From Isoetes taiwanensis (lineage: Eukaryota > Streptophyta > Lycopodiopsida > Isoetales > Isoetaceae), in the NCBI GenBank assembly GCA_021234155.1, contig JAJEKV010000011.1, positions 17,376,677 through 17,440,676 on the forward strand: DNA of 64,000 bases, written 5' to 3'. Positions 23,186 through 34,957 of this stretch are shown piece after piece. The notes under the pieces were generated by a model, which saw only the letters and a list, made by a program, of their open reading frames with translations, was not told the origin of the DNA and searched no databases. Numbering within the stretch: the first letter of the stretch is position 1; each line of letters begins with the position of its first letter. A program made the position numbers and the translations under genes.

Positions 23186-26100
23186 CATCAGCACACAGCC
23201 CAGTTTTCGGAATTTTCAGAGAAGGTCTAGATCAAAGGATTAGCATTAGAACGGTCGGGGCAGCCCGTTGTGGGGCAACCGAGCTGACTCTCTTCCCCAA
23301 GTCAAACAAGGCCATGACCTTGCAAGGCTGCCTCACAAGAGGGGAGAGTCTGGACCCCAGGAGGCGGGATCCAAAAAAGTTCCCGAGGCAGCCTTTCCTG
23401 GCAGCGATCCCACGATGGGATGTACGCTAATGACCACCCTCCCGGAGCCTGGTTCCCCTATCCAACCATTGAATCCTCCATTCAAGGGCCCTCCTTCGGG
23501 AAGGTCCAAAAAATACCAAGATCGGTCCGGGGGAACTTGTCAAACCGTGTAGTAACCGGAGTGTTTGTCGTTCGGGCACCGCGGAGGCTCCGGAATGGCA
23601 ATTTGACTTCGCCAAGTTGTCTGGAATGGCGAAATTACCCTAGAAAGCAAGTTACAAGGTCAGTTTCTCAAAAGAAAGAAACAGTCACGCCCCACACGGC
23701 AATATCCAGCATCCATATCCTAGGCCAATTGACTACATGTGTGCTGGACATGAGCTTCTTTGGCGATTCTTGGAGGAGGGGTGGTCTTCTAGCCACGAAA
23801 CTTGGTCCCCAAAGCAATGTCGACATTCTGAGTCCATTGGCAGAGCCAAATCACGGTTCCGGAGAGGGGAGATTGCCCGTCCATCCCCAGGGCCTTGGAG
23901 AGAGGATTTTTGGGGCAAGCAGCTTCCGGGGGGATTTTATGGTCCGCACTCTGGCATCAACACCCCCCCTCCATGTCAAGACATGGCGCACGGTCCCAGC
24001 AGAATCTGACAAGGAGAGGGCCTCCGAAACGTAAACCTTGTGGGTTGCCAGGTTCTAGAAGGGTTTGCCTTTTGGGAACTGAGTTTTAGTCTGTTGCAGT
24101 TGGGACGTGGCCGAGAAGCTGCAGTTGAGAACGCGGAGCAAGGGGAAATGACAGAACGAAGTTTGAGCCTGTCCTCCACCCGATGTGACAATTAGAAGTC
24201 GTGGGCCAGTTTTGTAGTGGCAAGACATTCATAAATTCGTAATTAATACATTGTACGAAATTAAATTCTGATTTTTTGCCAGCTGAATTCCTAATTCATC
24301 ACCAGCACACAGCCCAGTTTTCGAAATTTTCAGAGAAGGTCTAGATCAAAGGGTTAGCATTAGAACAGTCGGGGCAGCCCATTGTGGGGCAACTGAGCTG
24401 GCACCCTTCCCCAAGTCAAACAAGGCCAGGACCTTGCCAGGCTGCCACACAAGAGGGGAGAGTCCGGACCCCAGGAGGCGGTATCCAAAAAAGTTCCCCA
24501 GGCAGCCTTTCCTGGCAGCGATCCCACGGTGGGATGTATGCTAATAACAACCCTCCCGGAGTCCGGTTCCCCTATCTGACCGTTGAATCCTCCATTCAAG
24601 GGCCCTTCTTTGGGAAGGTCCAAAAAATTCCAAGATCGGTCCGGGGGAACTTGTCAAACCGCGGAGCATCCTGAGGGCCGTGTAGAAACCCGAGTGTTTT
24701 GTCGTTCGGGCATCGCGGAGGCTCCAGAATGGCAATTCGACTTCGCCAAGTCGTCCAGAATGGTGAAATTACCCTAGAAAGCAAGTTACAAGGTCAGTTT
24801 TGCAAAAGAAAGGAACAGTCACGCCCCACATGACAATATCCAGCATCCACATCCTAAGCCAATTGACTACGAGTGTGCCGGACATGAGCAACTTTAGCGA
24901 TTCTAGCCACGAAACTTAGTCCCCGAGGCAATGTCAAGTTCTGAGTCCATTGGCAGCGAAATTAAATTCTGATTTTTTGCCAACTGAATTCCTAATTCAT
25001 CACCAGCATACAGCCCAATTTTCGGAATTTTCAGAGAAGGTCTAGATCAAAGGATTAGCATTAGAACGGTCGGGGCAGCCCGTTGTGGGGCAACCGAGCT
25101 GGCACCCTTCCCCAAGTCAAACAAGGTCAGGATCTTGCAAGGCTGCCTCACAAGAGGGGAGAGTCTAGACCCCAGGAGGCGGGATCCAAAAACGTTCCCG
25201 AGGCATCCTTTCCTGGCAGCGATCCCACGGTGGGATGTATGCTAATGACCACCCTCCCGGAGCCCAGTTCCCCTATCTGACCGTTGAATCCTCCATTCAA
25301 GGGCCCTTCTTCGGGAAGGTCCAAAAAATTCCAAGATCGGTCCGGGGAAACTTGTCAAACCGCGGAGCATCCTGAGGGTGACCGTGTAGAAACCGGAGTG
25401 TTTTGTCGTTCGGGCACTGCGGAGGCTCCGGAATGGCAGTTCGACTTTGCCAAGTCGTCTGAAATGGCGAAATTACCCTAGGGAGCAAGTTACAAGATCA
25501 GTTTTTCAAAAGAAAGAAACACTCACGCCTTAACACGACAGTATCCAGCATCCATATCCTAGGTCAATTGACTATGAGTATGCTGGACATGAGCTACTTT
25601 GGTGCTTCTTGGAGGAGGGGTGGTCTTCTGGCCATGAAACTTGGTCCCCAGGGCAATGTCAATGTTTGAGTTCATTGGTAGAGCCAAATCACGGTTTCGG
25701 AGAGGGGAGGTTGCTCGTCCGTCCCCAGGGCCTTGGGAAGAGGACTTTTGAGGCAAGCAGCTTCCGGGGGGATTTTGGGGTCCGTGCTCTGGCCTCAACA
25801 CCCCCCCTTTACGTCAGGATATTGCACAAGGTTCTGGTCGAATCTGACAATGATAGAGCCTCCAAAACATAAACCCTGTGAGTTGCCTAGTTCTTGAAGG
25901 GTTTACGTTTCAGGGGCGGAGTTTTCATCTATTGCACTTGGGACATGGCCGAGATGTTGCCGTTGAGAATGCGAAGCAATGGGAACTGACGGATCGGAGT
26001 TTGGATATGCCCTCCTCCCAAAGTGGCAATTGGAAGCCAAGCGCTGCTTTTGCAGTAGCAGGACACGATTTGCGATCATTCTGTATTGCAGATAGATTCG

Positions 26101-26930
26101 AACCCCATTTTTTTGGTTGCCATGACCATGCATGCATACTTAGAGATGGTCCACCGAGTTATCCATGAAAGCAATCATGTTTCAGCCTCCGAAACGTAAA
26201 CCCTTTGGGTTGCCAGGTTCTCGTAGGGTTTATGTTTTGGGGGGCGAGTTCTTCGCTTGGGACATAGAACATGAAGTAATAGGAACCTGATGGAATGGAG
26301 TTCGGATCCGTCCTCCTCCCAATGTGGCAATTAGAAGTCATCAAGTGCTGCAATTGCAGTAGCAAGACATTGTGAGAATTTCTCATGCACCAATACTGCA
26401 TATACTAGTGAAAATTTTTTCATGTGTCTGCACCACCATTTGGCTTCCCCTGTCAAAGATTCGCATTTTTTTGATGCATACTCTTTTAGTTATGCATTTT
26501 ATTGCATTTATGCTTAATAAATTCGTAATTAATGCATGGTATAGAATTAAACTCTAATTTTTTGTCAGTTGGCTTCCTAGGTCATCATCAGCATACATGC
26601 CAATTTTTTGAATTTCTGGATAAGGTTCGAAGCAAAGAGAACGTATCAAACCGGGAAGCATCCTGTGGGCGACTATGTAGAAACCGAAGTATTTTGTAAA
26701 TCCTGTGGGTTGCCAGGTTCTTGTAGGGTTTACGTTTTGGGGAGCGAGTTTTGGTCTTCTTCGCTTAGGCTCAAACATGTCACCCAGGATCAAACATGAC
26801 ACGTGGCTCAGACATGCCACCCTTGGCTCAAACATCTCGCTTACATTCCTAAGTAGTAGCATTAAAAGATTGGTTAAATCGGGAATGTTATTTTGACTAC
26901 ATACATGGCTTGGGAATGTCCAAATTAACA
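23186..26930. repeat. GC-rich macrosatellite, unit about 1.1 kb, 3-4 uneven units
   Basis: Units begin with CATCA-CAGCA-ACA-CCCA-TTTTCG-AATTT at about 23186, 24298, 25000 and 26582. The first unit (about 1,112 bp) looks complete. The second (about 702 bp) lacks its 3' part. The third (about 1,582 bp) carries an extra copy of an ACGTAAACC-TG-G-GTTGCCAGGTTCT subunit (25868, 26196). The fourth is partial, with the same subunit at about 26694. Reading frames are not preserved between units, so I do not call the ORFs genes. It may be a tandemly amplified piece of a transposon interior. Confidence 0.8.
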
Positions 26931-26992
26931 TAAAGACAAACTTTAATGACCATCAGATAAAAAAAAGGCACCCAAAAAATTAAAAAGTGCCA

Positions 26993-27102
26993 GACGTCGC
27001 TATAACAAAATACGTCGCAGATACGTCGCATGCGACGTGAAACCGTATATACGATTTCAAAATTACGTCGCATGCGACATGACGTTGCGCGCGACGTCGT
27101 GT
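26993..27102. repeat. cluster of ACGTCGC motifs and GTCGCATGCGAC palindromes (left)
   Basis: It has AGACGTCGCTATA, repeated TACGTCGC and two copies of the 12-bp palindrome (one with CATGCGACAT). A matching cluster lies at 39974-40192. Dense short GC-rich repeats in AT-rich DNA are typical of CACTA subterminal regions. An AAGGCACCCAAA just to the left (about 26967) resembles the inner end of the 16959 element. Confidence 0.6.
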
Positions 27103-27114
27103 GCTTTTTACAGC

Positions 27115-27240
27115 CCCGCGGCCAGCTTATCCGGAACCATTCTAAGGCGCTTCTTTCTATTGATTATTTTGGGCGATCTTCGGCGCTACGACCTTGATCG
27201 ACTTGCAAGCACTCTTCTTAAGGTTAGTAGATCATGGTTT
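27115..27240 (+). other. possible short leader exon
   Basis: A GC-richer stretch ending CTTCTTAAG before GTTAGT looks like an exon donor. It follows the palindrome cluster directly, as a transposon leader exon would. No coding frame could be assigned. Confidence 0.25.
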
Positions 27241-27277
27241 TTGGATTGAATGGGTTTTTGGATTGAATGCTTTAGGG

Positions 27278-27990
27278 TAGATTTCAAATTTTTTTTTCTA
27301 TCTCTTTTCTTCTTTTTGTTTCTTCATTCTTCTTCTTCTTCCTTCTTTCCTCGTTATTTCTTCCATTCTACCGCTCTTTCCTCATTTCATTCTTCCATTT
27401 CTTTCATTCTTCTATTTTTCTTCCATTTTATGCTTCCATTCTTTCATTCTTTCATCATTCTTTCTTCCATTCCTCCCTCCTTTCATTCTTCCATTTCTTC
27501 CATTCCATTTCATTCTTCTCTTCCCTTCCCTTCCCTATTTCTCTTTCTTCCTCATTCTTTCCCTTCCCTTCCTCATTCAGTTTCGTGGACATGTAATTAA
27601 CCTGCATTCTATTTTCTTCCTAATTCTTCCTTTCTTATTCTTTTTCTATTTTTCCCTTCCCTTCTCTTCGTTCTCTTATTTCTTCATTTTTTCTTCTTGT
27701 TTATTCTTTCTTTCTTCTCTTTACTCATTCTCTTTCTTCTCTTATTTCTTTCCTTCTTCCTCCTCCTATTCTCTTATTGCTTCCCTTCTTCTCTTTCTTC
27801 CTCTAAATTCTTTTTTCTCTTCTCTTCCCCCTTCTCTTCTTTCTCTCACCCTTCTCTTCTTTTTTTATTCTTTTTATTCTTTTTTCTTTCCCTTTTTTTT
27901 TTCTTTCTTCTTCAATCCCTTTCTTCAATGTTCTTATTCTTTTAACTCTTTGTTGCTTCTTTTGAAGCTTTCTATTTCGATTTGAACCCG
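27278..27990. repeat. pyrimidine-rich low-complexity tract
   Basis: About 700 bases almost only of T and C, built from TTC, TTCC and CTTTT runs. Phe/Ser-rich ORFs on one strand and Lys/Arg/Glu-rich ORFs on the other are artefacts of this composition. Confidence 0.9.
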
Positions 27991-28077
27991 TTTGTCTGCA
28001 CATGTCCTTTTTTTGGTAAGTTGATCGCACTTGCATTCTATTTTTATAGTTTTAAGTAGGTTTAAAAAAATTGATGG

Positions 28078-28635
28078 AGTGGCTTGTTCAAGGGGACGGG
28101 TCGGCTCCACCTAGAGTGGAGAGGACCATGTACCCGGGTTCAAAGTCCACTTCAATATGATCATATTTTTTTCTAGGTTAAGGAGTGGCTTGTTCAAGGG
28201 CACGGTCGGCTCCACCTAGAAGAGTGGAGAGGGCCACATACCCCGGTTCAAGTCCACTTCCACTTGTTATTTTTTAGGTTTAAAATAAAATTGTAGTGGC
28301 TTGTTCAAGGGCATGGTCGGCTCCATGACGAGTGGAGAGGACTGCGTGTCCGGGTCCAAGTCCACTTTTCTTCTTATTCTTAGGTAGAAGTGGCTATGGC
28401 AAGGACATTGTTGGCTCCACCACTAGGGGGATCACCAGGTGTTTGGGCCCTAGTTCACATTTATTATCGGTTTTAGGTAGAGGTAGAGGACATGGACAAC
28501 TCCATCATGAGTGGAGGGGACCAGGTGTTCGGGCCCTAGTCCCACATTTCTTGTCATTTTTAGGTAGAGGTGGCTAGGGCAAGGGCATGGTCGGCTCCAC
28601 CATGAGTGGAGGGGACTAGATGTTCAGGTCTTTAG
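28078..28635 (+). repeat. tandem array of six tRNA-like units
   Basis: Units at 28078-28153, 28184-28260, 28295-28367, 28389-28461, 28485-28550 and 28569-28635 each begin with AGTGGCT-like text. They carry GG-CGGCTCCA in the middle. The first three end with GGTTCAAGTCCACTT (GGTCCAAGTCC in unit 3), a pol III B-box motif. The 5' AGTGG can pair with the 3' CCACT, like an acceptor stem. Spacers of about 20-35 bases share TTTTTAGGT. Units 4-6 are more diverged and have lost the B box. No unit is a canonical tRNA. Confidence 0.7.
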
Positions 28636-28755
28636 CCTAATCTAGCCAATCCAGCCTATTCTATCTAGCCTATTCCATCACCTTAAAGCCTACTCTATCT
28701 AAATCTAACTAGCTTTTTGATCCGGGGGGGAGGGGGTGGGGAGGGCAAGGGAAAG

Positions 28756-29474
28756 TGATACGATTCATGTATATTTGGGAAGTTGTAACAACACAGAATC
28801 ATAGAACCATAATGAAATAATAGAACACTGGACTAAAGAAACTTTATTCATGCACAAGTGATATGGCAGCACCATTAACCACCCAACTGGATCCACTGGG
28901 TTATGGAAAAACACAAGTACTATGGCAAACTAAAAGCTCTGGTAGGCTTATTGGCCTTCCAGACTAATATAGCTACTCCAAGTAGCCATACATCAGAGAA
29001 ACAATTGCAGATCTGTGACGTCGCTATGGCAGTGATCTGTGACCCCTTGTCACGTGTTCAGCCATTATTCTCTCCTCCGGATGAACTAAGGGATGTGCCA
29101 CCCCAATTCGAAAACTAGAATCCGAGACGGTTCCAACGAGGTAAAGGGCCTCAATCGGAGCTCTGGTTGCAGAGATATGTCCAACTGAAGTTTCGGTTCT
29201 ATTTATAGATCTCTCTGCGACTTTAGCCTTTTTTAGCAGGCGTTGCCTTTTATGTCAAAATATCTCCTTGCCTTTAATTAGATTATAGGACTTATCATAT
29301 GGGACATTATCTATGATCTTTTTCTCAACCAATAACCATCCCAATGATAGTGCCTCGACCCCCTTCCATAAATATCAATGGTTCTCCACATCCAAATGCT
29401 ATGTTATCCTATGCCCCTTTATATTATTAGGTGACCTTAGGAATAACATTTACATAGTATTTACCATAATTCCA
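28756..29474 (-). repeat. LTR (3' LTR) of the gene-carrying element
   Basis: 719 bp, TG...CA on both strands, highly similar to the second LTR after removal of the Copia insertion. A G-rich stretch within the first 35 bases of the adjoining interior may be a weak polypurine tract. Confidence 0.7.
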
Positions 29475-29670
29475 ATAACCCATTCGTCGTGGACCACTCC
29501 CCCGTGCTTGCTCCATATCAATCCATCCCTTCTCAAAAAGAGATCGTCCGCGATCGTCCGAGTACACTCCAATTTGGTCCATCCCTTATCAAGGTGGTTG
29601 TTCCACAATCAACGTGCCCCTGAGAGTTTTTTAGACCCTGCGAACTCAAGAGACAATTATATATGTTATT

Positions 29671-29933
29671 GTACTTCCACAGTACTATATATCTTTGGCA
29701 CATCCGCGTCCCTTTTCTTTTAATCTCTGCAAAACTCTAGAAGCAGTTATAGATATCCGCGTACTTCTACAGTACGATATATCCTTGTACCTCCGCGGTA
29801 CGTTATTATCTTTCGTACCTCCACGGTACTACTTGATTGTATCTCCACGATACAGTATCTCCACGATACCAAACTATTGTATCTCCGCGATACAGTATCT
29901 TCGCGATACCAAACTATTGTATCTCCGCGGTAC
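29671..29933. repeat. cluster of nine 15-nt mini-hairpins with co-varying stems
   Basis: Hairpins with 5-bp stems and 5-nt loops lie at 29671, 29761, 29787, 29815, 29839, 29855, 29879, 29895 and 29919. Stems are GTACT/AGTAC (twice), GTACC/GGTAC (twice), GTATC/GATAC (four times) and GTATC/GGTAC (once, one T-G wobble). Loops are TCCRC, TCTAC or TTCGC. Both arms change together, so pairing is kept while sequence drifts. The cluster lies within the interior of the LTR element, near its 3' LTR. Confidence 0.85.
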
Positions 29934-30056
29934 TGATGTAATTTTTGTCAGGCCTATTGTGCCCGGGGGGTTCACCTTTTTTTTCCGTACAAAGATGTGC
30001 GTGGGCGATGAAGGGGTTTTTTTGACATTTTGAAGTACGTATACTTAAGATGTCTC

Positions 30057-30075
30057 CCACGTTTTGGCGCCGGAG
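30057..30075 (+). other. possible Gypsy-type primer-binding site
   Basis: TTTTGGCGCCGGAG after TCTCCCACG resembles the TGGCGCC-type primer-binding sites that follow the LTRs of many plant Gypsy elements. No partner LTR or Gypsy coding sequence was found, so this may be a relic or chance. Confidence 0.25.
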
Positions 30076-30344
30076 CTGTTGTATTTCCACGATTTGAGGA
30101 GCGGTTTTCCTGCAGGGGTATGCACTTAGAAATACATTAAGGGGGTTAGATGCTTTGCTGGTTGCCGGGCAGATACGTTTAAGGGTCCTTAGATTTCCGG
30201 AGGTATGTTTTTAATTTTTTTTTTTCCTTGTTGGGTTCGGCGGGAAGGAAAGATCCGGCACTTGAGTTATTCTGCACTGTTCTTCTATAGTCTGTAGTTT
30301 GATTTCTTCTTATGATTTGGTTGTTTATTGTTTGTAGAAGAACT

Positions 30345-30964
30345 TTGCAGATTGTGGATTGGAGGCAAGACTTGAATCGGGGAAAACTGTTGATAAATGT
30401 GCAACTGCACAGAGAACTGAGAAGCGTGCTGCGTTGCTCTTTCCTGTTATTCCAAGGAGAGCAAGGGGAACAGTTACAATAAAAGAAAGGAATAGAATAA
30501 CTGGCAGCATTAGGAAAGATAGGTCCCAAGAGCCTTCACTTTTGCCGGAGACACCAAAACAAAAGGTCATAACTCCAAAGGAGCTCCCATTTCGTGTTTC
30601 AAGATCAGGTCAGAGGAGACTCCTCTTACAAGCAGTGGAAGAAAACGACGCAAGACTGAGATGATTTATGTGTTATTTAGTCATGGGTTATCCAGTGACA
30701 TTGTCAAGCATCAGAAGAAGGTATACTGTGTGTAATTGTTAGTTTCTTTCCACTAGTTGATTTTCATTCTTGTTGTCTTTGTTGTAGATACTTATGAAGC
30801 TTGGTGGAAACGTTGCAAACAATGTTTCAGATTGTACACACTTTGTTGTAGACAAATTTGTTCAAACTGGGAACATGTTAGAAGCAATGGCGTCTGGGAA
30901 ACCGGTTGTTACAATTTTGTGGTTGGAAAGTTGTGGCATGGCTGGATGTTATATAAATGAGTAA
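30345..30964 (+). pseudogene. BRCT-domain protein fragment (PTIP/MDC1-like), captured and truncated
   Basis: Exon A ends at 30720 before GTATAC and its last part reads KRRKTEMIYVLFSHGLSSD then IVKHQKK. Exon B (30787-30964) follows a TTGTAG acceptor and reads ILMKLGGNVANNVSDCTHFV, then DKFVQTGNMLEAMASGKPVV and LWLESCGMAGCYINE, ending in TAA. The order LGG, DCTHFV, KPVV and WLESC is the core of a BRCT domain, which binds phosphoproteins in DNA-damage responses. The Arg/Lys-rich text upstream (30359-30660) is in another frame, so there is a frameshift. The gene is cut off after the first BRCT motif block. Confidence 0.7.
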
Positions 30965-31675
30965 CTATGGCATGAGTAGCTGTGGCATGGCTGGATGCAA
31001 TTTTAACATCTGCTCTTACAGAGTAAGATGAAGTTCTCTACTTTTACAAAGATTATGATGTTTTTTATCTTAAGACACATAAGGAAACGGATAAAAACAG
31101 GGATTTATTTTGCTTACCTGCTAGTTGCTGCATGTTTACCCTTTTTAGGCTAACACATGGTTTGATTTGGCTGCAGGTAACATATAAATCCCACCTTGTG
31201 CTGTTTAGGATGTGATATGGTAGAGACTTGGTTCAAAAACTCCAAGCGGTGAAGGGAAATACTGCAACGACCTCTCTTCAAAACACAATTCCTATTTACA
31301 TATTTTTATTGGTGCCTTTATTCTGATAGAAGTCTTTGGGAGTGTATAAAATGATAATAATCCTCCTTAGGCCCCTTTTTTCTAAAATCAGAGCACATAC
31401 TTTGCTTAAAGTTCTGCTGAATTAATGCATTATTTGCTCTGATGATCTTATGGGTGTGCTGCCACAAGTGAATAACTCTGATGGAAACCAGCATGTCTTA
31501 TTTATTGAATCTACCTCTGTACTTCTGTACTACTTCTGAGGTGAGCTGCATTTGTTGCCAAGCTTAACTTAAATACTTTGTTATGCTTTCTACATGACTA
31601 CGCATATAACTACATCTGGCATAAAAACATAATTTGGTTCTATGCCTTGCTCTACCTGTATGTGTGCTGCTCCAG

Positions 31676-32860
31676 GGTAACATAACAGACCTAGCAGTTA
31701 GCTGTGGCAATGCACTAGTTGCATCTGCATCAAATGATTTATCCATTCGTGTTGTAAGTCTTCAAAACCTTGTTCTATGCAGAACCATGCAGATTGAGTC
31801 CTCTCATGCATTTCATTTTACAGTGGCGCTTGCCAGATGGTTTGCCAATATCTGTGTTGCGTGGTCACACCGCAGGGGTGATAGCCATTATTGCTTTTAG
31901 CCCGCGTGTGGGTTGTCAGTTCCATTTGCTTTGATTTGTATAAGGCCATGCATGCTGCCTCCAGTAACATAAAACTCTTTAAGTAGTCTGTTCATAATGG
32001 TTGGTGCAACAGATCTTCAGAAGATGGAACATGCCGGATATGGGATGCTCGTGATTCTTCTGTCAACTCTCGGGTATAGGGTCATCTGATCCTTCATGTA
32101 AGTACTAGTACATAGTGCAAGCAAAGTGCTCCTATACACTTTCTGAAGTTGTATGGATGTAATTATCAGCTCCCAAGCCCACTATTCATGTTCCACAGAC
32201 TGCTCAGTCTGCCAATCAGATATTGTGCTGTTCTTTCAATGCGGATGGTACAATTTTTGTAACTGGAAGTTCGAATAAGCTTGCCAGGGTAATTACGTGT
32301 GTTGTCCGTCGGTTTTTTATCTTCTTTTTTATGAACCAGAACTCTGTTTTGTCAGGTCTGGGATGCACGCAAGTGGGCTGATGACTTGACAGGAAAGCCT
32401 ATTCACGAGCTAGATACTCTCCCTGGACATGAGAACGTGGTCAATTATGTTTAGTTCAGGTGAACATCTGCATCTGTGTTTTGGCTGTTTGATGCTGTTT
32501 CATCTGTGAATGTTGCTCAGGGATCCTTTTCTGTGTTTTAAGTGGTTGCACAGCTCCTTCAAAACCTTTTCCAGGTGACTCTACCAAGGAGGAAAACTTG
32601 TCAAGGTTCAAGAATTCTTGGTGAGTGTTCTTTTTGAGTTCTATATTAGTGGACTCGATGATTTGGCTTCATTGACTGCACATGTATAAGTCTGTAATAG
32701 TTAGGACCTTGAGAGCATGGCATCTTTACATTGCTGAGTGACGTGGTAGAGCGAAGAGAAGATCTAATGCATTGTTTTCTTTCTCAAGTTTGCATATGAT
32801 AGCATTGTAACGTGTTCAAGGGATGGCAGTGCAATTATCTGGGCACCTCGGCCAAGGAAG
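31676..32860 (+). pseudogene. WD40 repeat fragment of a bromodomain/WD-repeat (BRWD/PHIP-like) protein
   Basis: Seven exons with mostly normal splice sites: 31676-31753, 31824-31907, 32013-32073, 32170-32288, 32356-32459, 32575-32620 and 32789-32860. They read in order ITDLAVSCGNALVASASNDL, WRLPDGLPISVLRGHTAGV, SSEDGTCRIWDARDSS, ANQILCCSFNADGTIFVTGS, VWDARKWADDLTGKPIHELD, LSRFKNSW and FAYDSIVTCSRDGSAIIWAP. This is the WD40 region of plant BRWD-type chromatin proteins. A TAG at 32452-32454 replaces the usual Gln in NYVQFS. Both protein ends, including the bromodomain, are missing. It is a captured, inactive piece. Confidence 0.75.
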
Positions 32861-33850
32861 TGTGTCTTAATTACATCAGGCATGAAGATTGTACTTGGAT
32901 GTATACCTTGAAAAATCTGTTACAAGAATGTACTGAGTGTTGTTCTAACTTAGCAGTCTATTTATCTCTCTGCTAGGTGTCACATAACGTGCATTTGGTT
33001 TAAGACTTGAAAAACCAAGGCACACTTATAGTTCCTTGATATAAGCTCTTGTTGCTGAATTAACTCTTTATAATAATTCTAGTCTACAAACCTTGATTGA
33101 TTTATTTTCTTTGGCATTCGTGAGGGCTCGCTTATAGCGGTGCCAGGTGCCAGTGCTTTGGGATTTGAGACATCAATCCTCTTCATCAGGTCCCTATGGT
33201 GTAGCATCCTTGCTTTTATTTAATTAACTATCTAATAACCGCATCTCAGCATCGATAATTGGTAAGTATATTGTTTAAGATTTGAGAGAACAATCTTCTT
33301 CACCATATCCCAATAAAGATTGCTGGGATTCTTAATTTGATACTTGCTCATATTGCATACCAGGATTAGTGTTTTGGGCCTGGGTAACACCAGGACAGAC
33401 AATCTCAAACTCTAGTGAGTGCTAGTTTTTGGAGTAAGCGTTTTTGGAGATCTCAGCCTTCATGTCAAGGGGCTCTACAGTCCTCTAGTCCTATGCAACC
33501 ACTCTATAGGCACAAAAGAAATCCCAGATGTGCAATTTGGCTGAAATCAAGTTCAACTAATATGAATTTAGCATTGGTATGCAACCAACCTTGTGGAGCT
33601 TGCAAAATTTGGAGGTTGAATGTAAATGTAAGGTAGAGGGTAGGCTACATTAGTGATATACTTGACGTAAAAATACGGTTAAGGGTAGGGTCAATGGGGA
33701 TTGGACTAGGCGTAAAAGTATGGAATCAGGTATTATTTTTCACCAACACCAGACTGTATACATAGGGGTTTCTATGGGGGGCGAGCCGTATACGGAGGGG
33801 TTTCTCCCGACCCCTGGAGCGCACATGCCATATCCCCTTTACATAGAGGT
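32861..33850. other. interior of LTR element, no gene recognised
   Basis: It follows the last WD40 exon and may hold intron sequence from the captured gene. No further exon was recognised. Confidence 0.35.
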
Positions 33851-33854
33851 GAAC

Positions 33855-34015
33855 CCCCCCGGCTATTGTGTTGCAACCACAATTACCACTCTTCAAAAAT
33901 ATACATCTAATGCACTCTTGTTCAAGCCTATTGTGCTGCAGACACAATTACTGATTTACTAAGAGGCATTCACAATTAGTGCACCATGTTCAGGCCTATT
34001 ACATTGCAATCGTAA
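33855..34015. repeat. three diverged tandem units of about 67 bp
   Basis: Units share GGCCTATTGTG-TGCA--CACAATTA (33855, 33922 and 33990 approximately). The same AGGCCTATTGTG also occurs at 29951, beside the mini-hairpin cluster. This links both ends of the LTR element interior. Confidence 0.5.
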
Positions 34016-34482
34016 TTATCAATCTACCATGGGTACACACAAGAAATAAAATTCTTATTCTCTATTCCGCATAAAGAAAATCAACTTACGAACATTACCC
34101 ATAAGTCTGTCCCATAGGAAACAATTTGAGATTCCGCATTCAAATTTTGCATCCATATCCTTGACAGCTTGTCCGTAAAGTTCCTTTCCAATGCTTATCA
34201 CTAAGCAAGCCTGCAAATAAGGTCAAGTGTCAATATAGATGACTTCTCAAGTCAAATATTTATATAAATGACCCCCACGGCCAAGCAGTCTCTCAGATCA
34301 CCACGATCTGACTCTGCAATCCCAAGCAGGAGGCTTTTGCGGTTCTCCATACTCAGGCTTAAAGGTTGGAATTTATACAGGCTCAAATGACCAAGATGAA
34401 CTTCTAGAGATGGCAAGAGGTTATGGCGGGTAGTTTGGCTAATATGACAAAGCAGAGCTCAATGTTTTGCAACAGTGGTTTA

Positions 34483-34540
34483 CTTGTCTCCATGACAAGA
34501 CAACTCGTCTCCACGACAAACTACTTGTCTCCATGACAAG
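34483..34540. repeat. three mini-hairpins with TCCAT/TCCAC loops
   Basis: CTTGTC-TCCAT-GACAAG occurs at 34483-34499 and 34524-34540. Between them lies a version with one mismatch and a TCCAC loop (34505-34519). The loop type is the same as in the 29671-29933 cluster, but the stems are unrelated. Confidence 0.7.
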
Positions 34541-34957
34541 CTTTTTCCACGACAACCTAGCAGTCACCCTTATTATTCCATAATCCCCAAAGGATCATAG
34601 AAGTTTCCCCAATAATCCGAACTTGTTCACAACAAGTCGGTCCATATACTTCGAGCATTCTCCACGAAAGCACCAAGTTTTCTTTTCTCCGCTACTGATG
34701 CTCCAGCTTCTCTTGGAGCAATTCTCTTGGAGCAATAGTCACCAAATTCACTTCAGTTCCACTAACCGCTCTATTATTGAAACCATATGATTTCCCTTCA
34801 TGCATAAAAGCTTTTACTCCACTAAGATAATCCAAATCTATTCTTGTGAACCCCAAAATGATAATCTCCTCTCACAGATTAGAGAGTCCAAATTCCACTG
34901 GTGATCCCATTGCCCATGGTTCCCAAAAGAATCGCAAACCTCCGCTTTGATACCACT

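Noticed and set aside
23420-24034. 204-aa ORF and many shorter ORFs in the macrosatellite
   Set aside because: Frames are not kept between repeat units and no domain is recognisable. GC-rich sequence gives long chance ORFs.
27250-27945. Phe/Ser-rich ORFs of 116 and 82 aa
   Set aside because: They come from a pyrimidine-rich low-complexity tract.
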